From contig NZ_CP029255.1 in NCBI RefSeq assembly GCF_003122385.1, positions 5,642,001 through 5,706,000 on the forward strand: 64,000 nt of DNA, given 5' to 3'. Shown here piece after piece: positions 1 to 8,989 of the stretch; position 1 is the first letter of the stretch; every line of letters starts with the position of its first letter. The notes beneath the pieces were generated by a model. It had not been told where the DNA came from. It did not search any database and worked only from the letters and a program-made list of their open reading frames with translations. A program made the translations under genes and the position numbers. The DNA is from Flavobacterium crocinum. Lineage in GTDB: Bacteria > Bacteroidota > Bacteroidia > Flavobacteriales > Flavobacteriaceae.

Positions 1-86
1 CTGTTTATGATGAAGTTCAATTTTTCCGCATTTTTTAATATTGCATTACGTACCCCAACCTGTTTAAAATAATCCAATTGGCTTAT
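1..86 (-). pseudogene. Fragment of a second copy of the adjacent T6SS effector gene, cut by the window edge
   Basis: Bases 1-87 match bases 1151-1237 of the downstream effector gene at 81 of 87 positions. In the minus-strand frame the match reads as the same peptide (starting ISQLDYFKQVG) with one visible change, Ile to Val. Upstream of this match in the same frame there are two adjacent TAA codons (87-92), and similarity ends there. The copy therefore lacks any start joined to the homologous frame in the part visible here. It is either a decayed gene remnant or a displaced C-terminal cassette whose remainder lies left of the window. It sits directly downstream of the small lipoprotein gene. 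Confidence 0.7.
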
Positions 87-103
87 TTATTATTTTGTTT
101 TTC

Positions 104-691
104 TTACCAATTGATTTTTTTCACCACATAAAAATTCTCTTTCTTACCTCTCATTGCTTTAAAATGAATAGAATCAGGAATTTTATTAAAGTCATTAATG
201 AGTGTTTTATTTTCATTTCTAAACTTATCATAAGTGGTCAGTCTTATTATATCATGTGATTTTAAATTTTCTAAAGATTTGTTGATATTATATTTTTTGA
301 GAAGTTTTTGTGCATCCCTTTTAGAAATTAAATAGTTATTTTGTTTAATAATAATATTTATCAGTTTATTGTTAGCTAAATCTGAATCTATTTGAAATAT
401 TTGCTTTGTTTTGTCTTGTTTATTGTAAACCTCATAATCAAAAGCATCATCCATTAATGTTTTTTTATCAACTCGATAGAACCAAACGACATATCTAGTA
501 GAAGAATCCATATTTACTTCAAATTCTAATGGAATGCTTATTCGTATGCTGTCTTTTGTTGCGCTACGATCTTTATAATTATCTTCTAGGATTACCATCT
601 CTTTAGATATAATTTGTGTGATTTCAATAGGTTCTTTAAATTCGCAAGAAATCAAACTCAAACCCAATAATAATACATATAGATATTTCAT
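104..691 (-). CDS. Small lipoprotein beside a T6SS effector; candidate immunity protein
   Basis: 195-residue protein with a short hydrophobic signal and a lipobox LISC, so Cys16 is the predicted lipidated residue. Mature protein is charged and soluble-looking with no family I recognise. It starts 11 nt after the stop of the probable type VI effector and is on the same strand, so the two are likely co-transcribed. A membrane-anchored, periplasm-facing immunity protein downstream of an effector is a common arrangement; that role here is inferred only from position and lipidation. A fragment homologous to the effector follows immediately, which fits an effector/immunity cassette that has been duplicated. 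Confidence 0.6.
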   Translation of the reverse strand: MKYLYVLLLGLSLISCEFKEPIEITQIISKEMVILEDNYKDRSATKDSIRISIPLEFEVNMDSSTRYVVWFYRVDKKTLMDDAFDYEVYNKQDKTKQIFQIDSDLANNKLINIIIKQNNYLISKRDAQKLLKKYNINKSLENLKSHDIIRLTTYDKFRNENKTLINDFNKIPDSIHFKAMRGKKENFYVVKKINW

Positions 692-702
692 GATTTTAAT
701 TA

Positions 703-2229
703 TTAGTTAATAAAAATTGCATCAACGTATGTAATTTCTTTGTCCGTATCTTTATCTGTTTTTGTGTAATGAAAAATAGTATATAACAAAGTATCTTCGT
801 ATTCATATTTATCCATTGTTTCTTTAAGGGTTGTTTCAGAATGTCGCATTTCTTTTAAAGTTTTAATTCTTCCTTGAATTAAATTATCTAGAGTTTTTTG
901 ACCTATTCTTGTATATTTATAATCTCCATAGTTATCTTTCTTGAACCATGTAGCATTTGCTAAATTATAAATACCTCTGAGTCCTTTATCTTTTGCTTCT
1001 TCAACAGCATCTAAAACCATTCCATCCCATACTTTTTCAATAGGTTTACTAATACTTGGATATACGACAGCATTCAAAAAGTCTAAAGGAACAAACATTG
1101 TGGTAAGAGTCTCCATTTTTCCATCCATTCCAAATTTTATTGTATCGATGCTATTTATAATGAAGTTTAATTTTTCAGCATTTTTTAATATTGCATTACG
1201 TATCCCAACCTGTTTAAAATAATCCAATTGACTTATTCCTTTAGTAGTTACAACTTTACCTTCTTTTTTATAACCAAAATTGGCTGCTTGGGTAATTTCG
1301 TACAATTCACCGCCATTATCAAATACAGGTTTAGTATAAATTCTACTACTGTATTCTAACTTACCCATATTATTTACAAGATGTCCTTTTTTAAGTTGTT
1401 TTATTGCAATAGAAAATCTAAGTTTATCACTATGTTTAACCATTTCCTCTCGCAATTCGAACATCGCATTGTTTTTTATATTCTCACAAATCTTGTCCAT
1501 TACATTCTCAAGTTCTTTTGATGGCTCTTCAGTAGCTACTATACCTGCTGAGAAGACTATTATCTCTCCATCTGCAGACCTGATTTCTGGAAAACCATAG
1601 CCTTCAAAGGCAGGCTTTATAAACAAAGTTGTTTTAGAACGATATACATCAAGTATATTGTTGTTAGATTTCCAGTAAGTATTATGATATTTCCAAGTCC
1701 AGTAAAATTCAAGACAGCTGTTAATACTTCCTTTTTCATCTTTTTTAATTTCAATGTGCCATTTTGGGTTCAAATACAATTCTATTGTTATTCTGTGCTG
1801 TCCGTTTACTTCTCTAACCATAACGGTTTTGAAAACCATTTGTCCATCAAATTTTGGATTATCAAAGATGGTCAGATCTTTAAAAGGAGTGTTTTTATCC
1901 CAAAGCTGAAAGGTTATGCTTGTTCCAACAGGGATGCTTTCACTTACATTTAATTGAAAATAAACCGTTTCTTCCAAATAGGCTTTTGGCCAATTGGAGT
2001 CTTGTTCTGGTATGTTTCTCATTCCTTCATAATCCGGACTCCACCAGCCTGAGAAAGCTTTTTCTGGTTCTTCTCTAACTGGTCTGGGTTCTGGCTCTCC
2101 ATAAGTATATTCTTGAGCATAATAATCGATACGCCCGTTGGAGTTTATTTCTATTTCGTTGGCAAATTCTCTTGTTGTTCCTCTTACAATATAAGTGGCA
2201 TTGCCACCGACATATCTAGTCTTAGTCAT
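703..2229 (-). CDS. Probable T6SS effector, unrecognised toxin domain
   Basis: 508-residue protein with no signal peptide, encoded 27 nt after vgrG in the same direction. The N-terminal ~50 residues (VGGNATYIVRGTTREFANEI region) resemble, from memory, N-termini of other VgrG-linked Bacteroidota proteins and may be a delivery module; this is not certain. The middle (~60-220) looks beta-rich with many aromatic residues. The C-terminal half (~240-508) is more helical and charged; a segment at about 331-360 is the part duplicated at the window edge. No catalytic motif of a known nuclease, lipase or amidase was seen. Being between VgrG and a small lipoprotein is the main argument for an antibacterial effector. 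Confidence 0.55.
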   Translation of the reverse strand: MTKTRYVGGNATYIVRGTTREFANEIEINSNGRIDYYAQEYTYGEPEPRPVREEPEKAFSGWWSPDYEGMRNIPEQDSNWPKAYLEETVYFQLNVSESIPVGTSITFQLWDKNTPFKDLTIFDNPKFDGQMVFKTVMVREVNGQHRITIELYLNPKWHIEIKKDEKGSINSCLEFYWTWKYHNTYWKSNNNILDVYRSKTTLFIKPAFEGYGFPEIRSADGEIIVFSAGIVATEEPSKELENVMDKICENIKNNAMFELREEMVKHSDKLRFSIAIKQLKKGHLVNNMGKLEYSSRIYTKPVFDNGGELYEITQAANFGYKKEGKVVTTKGISQLDYFKQVGIRNAILKNAEKLNFIINSIDTIKFGMDGKMETLTTMFVPLDFLNAVVYPSISKPIEKVWDGMVLDAVEEAKDKGLRGIYNLANATWFKKDNYGDYKYTRIGQKTLDNLIQGRIKTLKEMRHSETTLKETMDKYEYEDTLLYTIFHYTKTDKDTDKEITYVDAIFIN

Positions 2230-2256
2230 AACTTTTAGTTATTAGCGTCCTGTTAA

Positions 2257-4065
2257 TTAGTTTTGTGTTGTATCCTCAGAACTATTATTTTTTATAGTTG
2301 TATCAGAATGAAATTCATGTCCATTTTCACTTTGATGCCTGTTTTTTCCTGCAACTGTATAGTTTTTATCTTTCTTTATATCTGAATTTAAATCTCCATC
2401 GATAAATTCATCATGATTACCACGCACATAAAACATGCTGTTCCCTATAACATTTGTATTTAACATCCCTCCAACATTTGTAGATTTATTAATTGTTGCT
2501 GTTTCAGAAATATTCATTCCAGCATTAGTAGTAATACTCTCAGAAGCATTTATTATTAAATTTTTACAATTAAGGGTCAATGTTTCCGGAACAGTTATAG
2601 TAGTACTTTTTGTTTCTTCATTCATATGTAGTTCATTACCGCTCGGATCAGAAAGCCAGATTCCCACTTTTTCTATAAACTTAAACAGCATTCCAAATCG
2701 AAGTTTCCAGCCTTTTATCATATTCTTCGGGTCAAAAAACTCCGGTTTTTCTTTTCCGTTGTAATACGTACCTGAAACATACGGGCATTCGGCATTGCCT
2801 CCCTGAAAACTAACCTGAACCTCTTCGCCAATTTCAGGTCTGAAATAACCGCCCTTTCCTGATCCGGCATATAGCTGTGTTACGCGCATCCATTCGCTCT
2901 CATTGCCCCAGCCATTCCAATAATATTGCACTTTAACACGTCCCAGACCTTCGGGATCGTTATTGTCAGTTATTTTTGCAGGCTGTGCTTCGGCAAAAGC
3001 GAATACATTTACATTGGTATAATGTGGTACCACAACATCAGATGGAATGGCTTTGAACTCACATTTGTAATCACCATTTACTTGAGAATGATGAATAACT
3101 TCTACGGCTATCAGGCTATGTTCGACTGTTTTATTTTGAATGCTAAAAACCTGTCCGACACCAATTGGAAAATAGGATATACCACTGTAAAAAACACAAT
3201 TGGCATTATGCGCCGAAGTTTGCAGTTTGACCATTTCATCAATTTCCTCTTTGTTCTGCGCATTATTGGTATAAGTACCTACATTTAATTCTTTTGTTGT
3301 TACGGCTAACTGATTCCAAACCATTGAGGAAGTAAATCTATCTCGGCTTCCATTATCATTAACCAATGCCGAATTCCGAATGTTTGATGCCGTGAGGTAA
3401 TCATAACTTCCAAAAGAACTTTTATGCGAAAACAGATTGGTTTCTATTGTAAACTCATGCAGTGACGAACCGTTAATTAGTTTAATATTGGTGGCTTTAG
3501 TTTCTCCAAACTGCATTCGCATTCCGTCAAAATAAAACCATTGTCCATAGCGTTCAGAGAGACGTTTTATGAAATTAAAGCTGGTTTCGTTATACTGTGG
3601 TTTAAAAGAAAAACTTTTGGTATAAGTTGGTCTAATGGCTTGTGTCTGATAAAATTCATCGGATTGGGTTTCTGCAAATATTTCAAGTGCAATCTGCTGA
3701 AGATTTTTATCTAGAAAAATTCTTGATTTAGGACCGTCCTCAAGAAAAACAGTATGACTTATTCCGTAAACATGAAGGCCTGCCGGACTGCCATGACGAT
3801 CTATTGATTTTAAGCCTCGAACTATACCTTTAGACATTAACTTAATTCCGTTGACTTTAAAAGTAAAAATAACTTCACTTCCAATATATTTTGAAACTGC
3901 ATTGGCTTGTTTTTCAGGATCAATTACAGCTTCTGCAGTGTATTGCCAGACAAAAGAAAAGTAATGGTGGTTTGCCATTGACTGTGTCAGCTTTAAATCA
4001 TAGTAAACAATGTTTTTTTTAAAAGTGCTGATCGAAATATGAACTTGTTCTGAAAATTTACTCAT
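2257..4065 (-). CDS. vgrG: Type VI secretion spike protein VgrG
   Basis: 602-residue VgrG/TssI. The gp27-like N-terminal half (about 1-370) includes the RLSERYGQWFYFDG region typical of the family. A gp5-like OB-fold follows, with NDPEGLGRVKVQYYW and the VQVSFQGGNAECPYVSG segment (about 370-470). The C-terminus (about 490-602) is rich in T, N and I repeats and fits the beta-helical needle; there is no extra effector domain after it. In Bacteroidota this spike belongs to the T6SSiii subtype, which delivers effectors into neighbouring cells. The following effector-like gene is probably its cargo. Other T6SS structural genes are not in this window. Confidence 0.92.
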   Translation of the reverse strand: MSKFSEQVHISISTFKKNIVYYDLKLTQSMANHHYFSFVWQYTAEAVIDPEKQANAVSKYIGSEVIFTFKVNGIKLMSKGIVRGLKSIDRHGSPAGLHVYGISHTVFLEDGPKSRIFLDKNLQQIALEIFAETQSDEFYQTQAIRPTYTKSFSFKPQYNETSFNFIKRLSERYGQWFYFDGMRMQFGETKATNIKLINGSSLHEFTIETNLFSHKSSFGSYDYLTASNIRNSALVNDNGSRDRFTSSMVWNQLAVTTKELNVGTYTNNAQNKEEIDEMVKLQTSAHNANCVFYSGISYFPIGVGQVFSIQNKTVEHSLIAVEVIHHSQVNGDYKCEFKAIPSDVVVPHYTNVNVFAFAEAQPAKITDNNDPEGLGRVKVQYYWNGWGNESEWMRVTQLYAGSGKGGYFRPEIGEEVQVSFQGGNAECPYVSGTYYNGKEKPEFFDPKNMIKGWKLRFGMLFKFIEKVGIWLSDPSGNELHMNEETKSTTITVPETLTLNCKNLIINASESITTNAGMNISETATINKSTNVGGMLNTNVIGNSMFYVRGNHDEFIDGDLNSDIKKDKNYTVAGKNRHQSENGHEFHSDTTIKNNSSEDTTQN

Positions 4066-4212
4066 AGCTTATAAGTTTTAGTTAATTACAATTGTTTTAA
4101 ACTTATATTTAGTAAAACAATCACAAAGCCTCTAAAAGCTATAATTATGACAGAATATGTTTTATTTTAAAAGTTAAGGATTTGAATCTATCAGAATTTT
4201 TCAAAACACAAA

Positions 4213-4246
4213 AAAGCCTTTCAGAATTTTACTCCTGAAAGGCTTT
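4213..4246 (-). terminator. Terminator of the RND efflux operon
   Basis: 12-bp perfect stem (AAAGCCTTTCAG / CTGAAAGGCTTT) with a 10-nt loop, followed on the minus strand by a run of T. It lies 26 nt past the outer-membrane-factor stop codon and upstream of vgrG. Confidence 0.88.
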
Positions 4247-4272
4247 CTTTCTCTACAAATTAATTGGCAAAA

Positions 4273-5724
4273 TTATTTCCATCCGCCGCCCAGGTCTCTG
4301 TAAACATGAACTGCAGCATTAAGTTGTTCTTTTTTAGTATCAATTAATTCCAGTTTAGCTTCTAATGCATCTCTCTGCGTCATTAAAACCTCAAAATAAT
4401 CTACTCTGGCCGATTTAAACAAATCGTTTGAAACATCAATAGAAGTATTTAAAGCGTCCACTTGTTTTGATTTAAGATCGTAGCCTTTTTGAAGATTTTC
4501 AATCTTAGACAATTGATTGGATACTTCTAAATAAGCATTTAAAACCGTACGATCGTAATTGTACAATGCCTGAAGCTGTCTTGCGTTTGCACTTGCAAAT
4601 TCTGCTTTGATTGCATTTCTGTTAATCAAAGGCGCTACAAGATCTCCTGCCAAAGAATATAAAAGCGATTCCGGCATTGTAAACAAATAAGAAGGTTTAA
4701 AAGCATTTACTCCTATCGCTGCAGTAATATCCAGAGAAGGATAAAACTCAGCACGAGCTACTTTCACATCTAATTTTGAAGCCACCAATTCCAATTCTGC
4801 CTGCTTAACATCCGGGCGATTCTGTAACAACTGAGAAGGAATTCCAGAAGTTACAACAGCTGGTAATAAACTTAAGAAATTAGTATTGTTTGTTCTTTTT
4901 ATTTCCTGAGGATATCTACCCAACAAAAAGTTGATTTTGTTTTCGGTCTCTTTTATCTGCTGTAAGATATCAAACTCCATGCTTTGTGAAGTTAAAACCT
5001 CAGCTTCAAATTTCTTAACTCCTAATTCAGTTGCTCTTGCTGCCTGTTTTTGAACTTTTACAATTTCCAAAGCATTAGTCTGCAATTTGATGGTTTGTTT
5101 TACAATATCCAACTGATTGTCCAAAGCCATTAATTCGTAATAAGAATCAGCTACTTCAGCGATAAGATTTGTAATTACGAAGTTTTTACCTTCAACTGTA
5201 GCCAAGTATCTGTTTAAAGCTGCTTTTTTAGAATTACGCAGTTTTTTCCAGATATCTACTTCCCAGTTTGCATAAGCTGAAATCGTAAAATCTCCCAACG
5301 GATCTGGTGTTTCAACTCCTGGTTTAATTTCCGTTGTAGCATCACCCGCACCCTGGCTTGTATATCTTCCCACTTTTTCTACTCCGGCGCCGGCACGTAA
5401 ACCTGCTGTTGGTAATAAAAGTCCTTTTTTTACACGGATATCATTTTTTGCTATTTCGATTTCCTGCAAAGTAATATTTAGTTCCTGATTATTTTTAAGA
5501 GCAACATCTATTAAATCTACCAGATTCTGATCCTTAAAATAATCTTTCCAGTTTAATGCTGCCGTATTATTGTTAGCATCCTGAGCCTGGGTTGTCGAAC
5601 CAAACGATTCAGGTACTGGTGCACTTGTAGTTACTGCTGCCTCAGGTGCAGGGGTTTTACACCCTGCAACTGTTAGACATACAGCTAATGCAATGCTATA
5701 TTGATATGTTTTGATTTTATACAT
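4273..5724 (-). CDS. Outer membrane efflux lipoprotein, TolC/OprM family (NodT-type)
   Basis: 483-residue outer-membrane factor of the tripartite RND pump. The N-terminus carries a lipobox VAGC with Cys22 as the acylated residue. Two OEP-type repeats of helices and beta strands follow (about 60-270 and 290-480). The ATG at 5724 is chosen over one four codons upstream because it overlaps the pump gene stop by 8 nt, the usual translational-coupling arrangement, and gives a normal lipoprotein signal. It forms the exit duct across the outer membrane for the pump encoded just upstream. The strong terminator follows, so this is the last gene of the operon. Confidence 0.92.
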   Translation of the reverse strand: MYKIKTYQYSIALAVCLTVAGCKTPAPEAAVTTSAPVPESFGSTTQAQDANNNTAALNWKDYFKDQNLVDLIDVALKNNQELNITLQEIEIAKNDIRVKKGLLLPTAGLRAGAGVEKVGRYTSQGAGDATTEIKPGVETPDPLGDFTISAYANWEVDIWKKLRNSKKAALNRYLATVEGKNFVITNLIAEVADSYYELMALDNQLDIVKQTIKLQTNALEIVKVQKQAARATELGVKKFEAEVLTSQSMEFDILQQIKETENKINFLLGRYPQEIKRTNNTNFLSLLPAVVTSGIPSQLLQNRPDVKQAELELVASKLDVKVARAEFYPSLDITAAIGVNAFKPSYLFTMPESLLYSLAGDLVAPLINRNAIKAEFASANARQLQALYNYDRTVLNAYLEVSNQLSKIENLQKGYDLKSKQVDALNTSIDVSNDLFKSARVDYFEVLMTQRDALEAKLELIDTKKEQLNAAVHVYRDLGGGWK

Positions 5725-8700
5725 GATTGTTATCAATTTCTTCTGTTAATGGATTCTCTTCTTCATGTTTTACCAGTTTATGTTTCTCGGCAATCTTAGC
5801 GAAGATGAAATACAATCCCGGAATTACGAATACTCCGCAAATAGTTCCGATAAGCATACCTCCGGCAGCAGCAGTACCAATAGTTCTATTTCCAATTTTA
5901 CCAGGACCTGTTGCAAAAGCAAGTGGTAATAAACCGGCGATAAATGCAAACGAAGTCATCAAAATTGGACGGAACCTTGCTTTTGCTCCTTCCATTGCAG
6001 ATTGTAAAACAGATAATCCTGCTGCATGTCTCTGAATCGCAAACTCTACAATCAATACGGCATTTTTACCTAATAAACCAATCAACATAACCATCGCAAC
6101 CTGAGCATAAATGTTGTTTTCTAATCCTGTCAATTTCAATAAAAGGAAAGCTCCGAAAATACCTGCCGGCAAAGAAAGAATTACGGATAATGGCAGAATA
6201 AAACTTTCGTACTGCGCCGCTAATACTAAATAAACGAATCCTAAACAGATTAAGAATACCCAAATAGCCTGATTACCCTGAGCCACCTCATCGGCAGAAA
6301 TACCTGCCCAATCAATATCATACCCTCTTGGTAATTTTTCAGCAGCTATTTTCTGAATCACTTTAATCGCTGTTCCTGAACTATAACCCGCAGCCGGAGA
6401 ACCACTGATCTGAGTTGAGGTATACATATTATGACGAGTGATTTCTGAAAGTCCGTACACTTTTTCCAGTTTCATAAAAGCAGAAAAAGGTACCATTTCA
6501 TCACGATCATTTTTCACATACAGTTTTAAGATATCATCCGGCTGTGCACGATATTCCGGTGAAGCCTGAACAATTACTTTATAGTTGATACCGAATTTAA
6601 TAAAACTGATTTCGTAGTTACTTCCCACAAGAGTTGACAAAGTATTCATGGCATTTTCGATAGAAACACCTTTTTGTTGTGCCAAATCGTTATCAACTTT
6701 CATCATGTACTGAGGGAAACTAGAACTATAGAAACTAAATACGTTTGTTAATTCCGGTTGTTTGTTCAATTCCGCAACGAAGTCGTTGTTAACCTGCTCC
6801 ATTCTCTTATAATCAACAGAACCGGTTTTATCTAACAAACGAAGCTCAAATCCTCCCGCAGCTCCATATCCAGGTACAGCAGGCGGTTGGAAAAACTCGA
6901 TATTAGCTCCTGTAATATCTTTACATTTTTCCTCCATTTCGTGCATAATCTCCAAAACAGATTCTTTACGATCGCTCCAGTCTTTAAGGTTCACCAAACA
7001 CGTTCCTGAGTTGGCTCCTGTACCTTCAGACAGAATTTCGTAACCTGCTAATGAAGAAACTGATTTTACTCCGTCTATATCTTCTGCTATTTTCTGAACT
7101 CTCTCCGCAATATTATTAGTTCTTTCCAAAGAAGAACCCGGAGGTGTCTGAATTACAGCATAAAACATTCCCTGATCCTCATTTGGAATAAATCCTGAAG
7201 GAACCGAACTGCTTATTAACCATGTTCCAATACAGAAACCTACAAGTGCCACGATCGTAACCACTCTTCTGTCCACAATTTTACCTAACAGATTTTGATA
7301 TTTACCTTGCGCTAAATTGAATTTTTCGTTAAAGGCATCAATAAATCTATTGGCAGGAGTTTTCTTTTTAGGCTGACCATGATTGTTTTTTAACATCATC
7401 GCACAAAGCGCCGGTGTCAATGTCAAAGCCACAATACCGGAAAGGATGATTGCTGTTGCCATCGTTACAGAAAACTGTCTGTAGAATACTCCAACAGGAC
7501 CAGACATAAACGCAACCGGGATAAATACTGCTGCCATTAAGAATGTAATGGCAACAATTGCTCCTGCAATCTCATGCATTGCTTTTTTCGTTGCTTTAAA
7601 TGGCGAGAGATGTTCTTCTTCCATCTTGGCGTGAACAGCCTCAATAACCACAATCGCATCATCGACGACGACTCCAATTGCCAATACCAAAGCAAACAAT
7701 GTAATTAAGTTCAATGATATATCAAAGAATGTCATGAACACAAAAGTTCCTATCAGCGATACAGGTACCGCAATGGCAGGAATAACAGTAGAACGCCAGT
7801 CTCCTAAGAAAAGGAATACTACCAAACCTACCAGAATAAACGCTTCTACCAAAGTATGAATTACTTTTTCAATAGAAGCATCAAGGAATTTAGAAACGTC
7901 ATACGAAATTTCATAATCCATTCCTTTTGGAAATCTTTGTTTGATTTTTTCCAATTTTGCTTTTACTTCTTCAATAACCTGATTCGCGTTACTACCAAAA
8001 GATTGTTTCAATACAATAGCCGCTGATGGTCTTCCATTCAAATTAGAATAGATATCATACATCGAGCTTCCAAATTCAACTTTAGCAACATCTTTCAATC
8101 TTAAAAGCTCTCCATTTGGATTTGCTTTAACTACGATATTCTCATATTGTTCTTTTGTTGTAAAACGTCCGGAATATTTCAATACATACTCAAATGCCTG
8201 AGAACGTTTACCGGAACTTTCTCCTGTTTTACCCGGAGAAGCTTCCAAACTCTGACTGGATAATGCTTCCATTACCTCATCAGCAGAAATTTTATAAGCT
8301 AACATACGATCTGGTTTTAACCAAATACGCATGGCATATTCACGTGTTCCTAAGATATCTCCTGAACCAATACCATTTACCCTTTTCAATTCAGAAAGTA
8401 CGTTGATATCAGCATAGTTGTATAAGAACTTCATGTCGGTATTTTTGTCTGTACTGTAAAGATTCACGTACATCAACATACTTGGTACTTCTCTTGTAAT
8501 TTTGATACCTTCACGAATTACCAAAGGAGGGAGTTTATTGGTAACCGAAGCGACACGGTTCTGAACGTTAATAGCTGCCTGATTCGGATCTGTTCCTAAG
8601 TTGAACACCACTTTAATCGTAGCTTCACCATCGTTTCCGGCATCAGAAGCCATGTATTTCATTCCCGGAACCCCGTTTAAGGCTCTTTCCAGAGGAATAA

Positions 8701-8884
8701 CTACCGCCTTGATCATCAACTCACCGTTAGATCCCGGATAATCTGCGGTAACATTCACCATTGGAGGCGAAATGGTAGGGAATTGTGTAATTGGTAAATT
8801 CAATACGGACAAAACCCCTAAAAAGACAATTATCAGCGATATCACTATCGACAATACTGGTCTTTGAATAAATTTATTAAACAT
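5717..8884 (-). CDS. RND multidrug efflux pump, inner-membrane subunit (AcrB/MexB-like, HAE1)
   Basis: 1055 residues, the normal length of HAE1 pumps. The first helix begins MFNKFIQRPVLSIVISLIIV, followed by the QFPTISPP motif. The proton-relay helix 4 has the paired Asp motif VVVDDAIVVIEA near residue 405. Two large periplasmic loops and about 12 membrane segments are visible; the second half repeats the layout (QYESFILPLSVILSLP, GKNAVLIVEFA). It exchanges protons for drugs, detergents or bile-like compounds, with the adaptor encoded upstream and outer-membrane factor downstream. Substrate cannot be read from sequence. No dedicated regulator is adjacent. Confidence 0.95.
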   Translation of the reverse strand: MFNKFIQRPVLSIVISLIIVFLGVLSVLNLPITQFPTISPPMVNVTADYPGSNGELMIKAVVIPLERALNGVPGMKYMASDAGNDGEATIKVVFNLGTDPNQAAINVQNRVASVTNKLPPLVIREGIKITREVPSMLMYVNLYSTDKNTDMKFLYNYADINVLSELKRVNGIGSGDILGTREYAMRIWLKPDRMLAYKISADEVMEALSSQSLEASPGKTGESSGKRSQAFEYVLKYSGRFTTKEQYENIVVKANPNGELLRLKDVAKVEFGSSMYDIYSNLNGRPSAAIVLKQSFGSNANQVIEEVKAKLEKIKQRFPKGMDYEISYDVSKFLDASIEKVIHTLVEAFILVGLVVFLFLGDWRSTVIPAIAVPVSLIGTFVFMTFFDISLNLITLFALVLAIGVVVDDAIVVIEAVHAKMEEEHLSPFKATKKAMHEIAGAIVAITFLMAAVFIPVAFMSGPVGVFYRQFSVTMATAIILSGIVALTLTPALCAMMLKNNHGQPKKKTPANRFIDAFNEKFNLAQGKYQNLLGKIVDRRVVTIVALVGFCIGTWLISSSVPSGFIPNEDQGMFYAVIQTPPGSSLERTNNIAERVQKIAEDIDGVKSVSSLAGYEILSEGTGANSGTCLVNLKDWSDRKESVLEIMHEMEEKCKDITGANIEFFQPPAVPGYGAAGGFELRLLDKTGSVDYKRMEQVNNDFVAELNKQPELTNVFSFYSSSFPQYMMKVDNDLAQQKGVSIENAMNTLSTLVGSNYEISFIKFGINYKVIVQASPEYRAQPDDILKLYVKNDRDEMVPFSAFMKLEKVYGLSEITRHNMYTSTQISGSPAAGYSSGTAIKVIQKIAAEKLPRGYDIDWAGISADEVAQGNQAIWVFLICLGFVYLVLAAQYESFILPLSVILSLPAGIFGAFLLLKLTGLENNIYAQVAMVMLIGLLGKNAVLIVEFAIQRHAAGLSVLQSAMEGAKARFRPILMTSFAFIAGLLPLAFATGPGKIGNRTIGTAAAGGMLIGTICGVFVIPGLYFIFAKIAEKHKLVKHEEENPLTEEIDNNHV

Positions 8885-8989
8885 TTTTATATTTTTTTAA
8901 TGATTAAATCAAAAGGAAATCAATAAGTCAGTACAGTCCTACGTTTCAAAATAAAACTGAATACTTAAAACTGCGACTGAACATTAATT

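Noticed and set aside
5727..6263. Frames opposite to or within the RND pump gene
   Set aside because: Shadows of the 1055-residue pump, which is complete with all family motifs.
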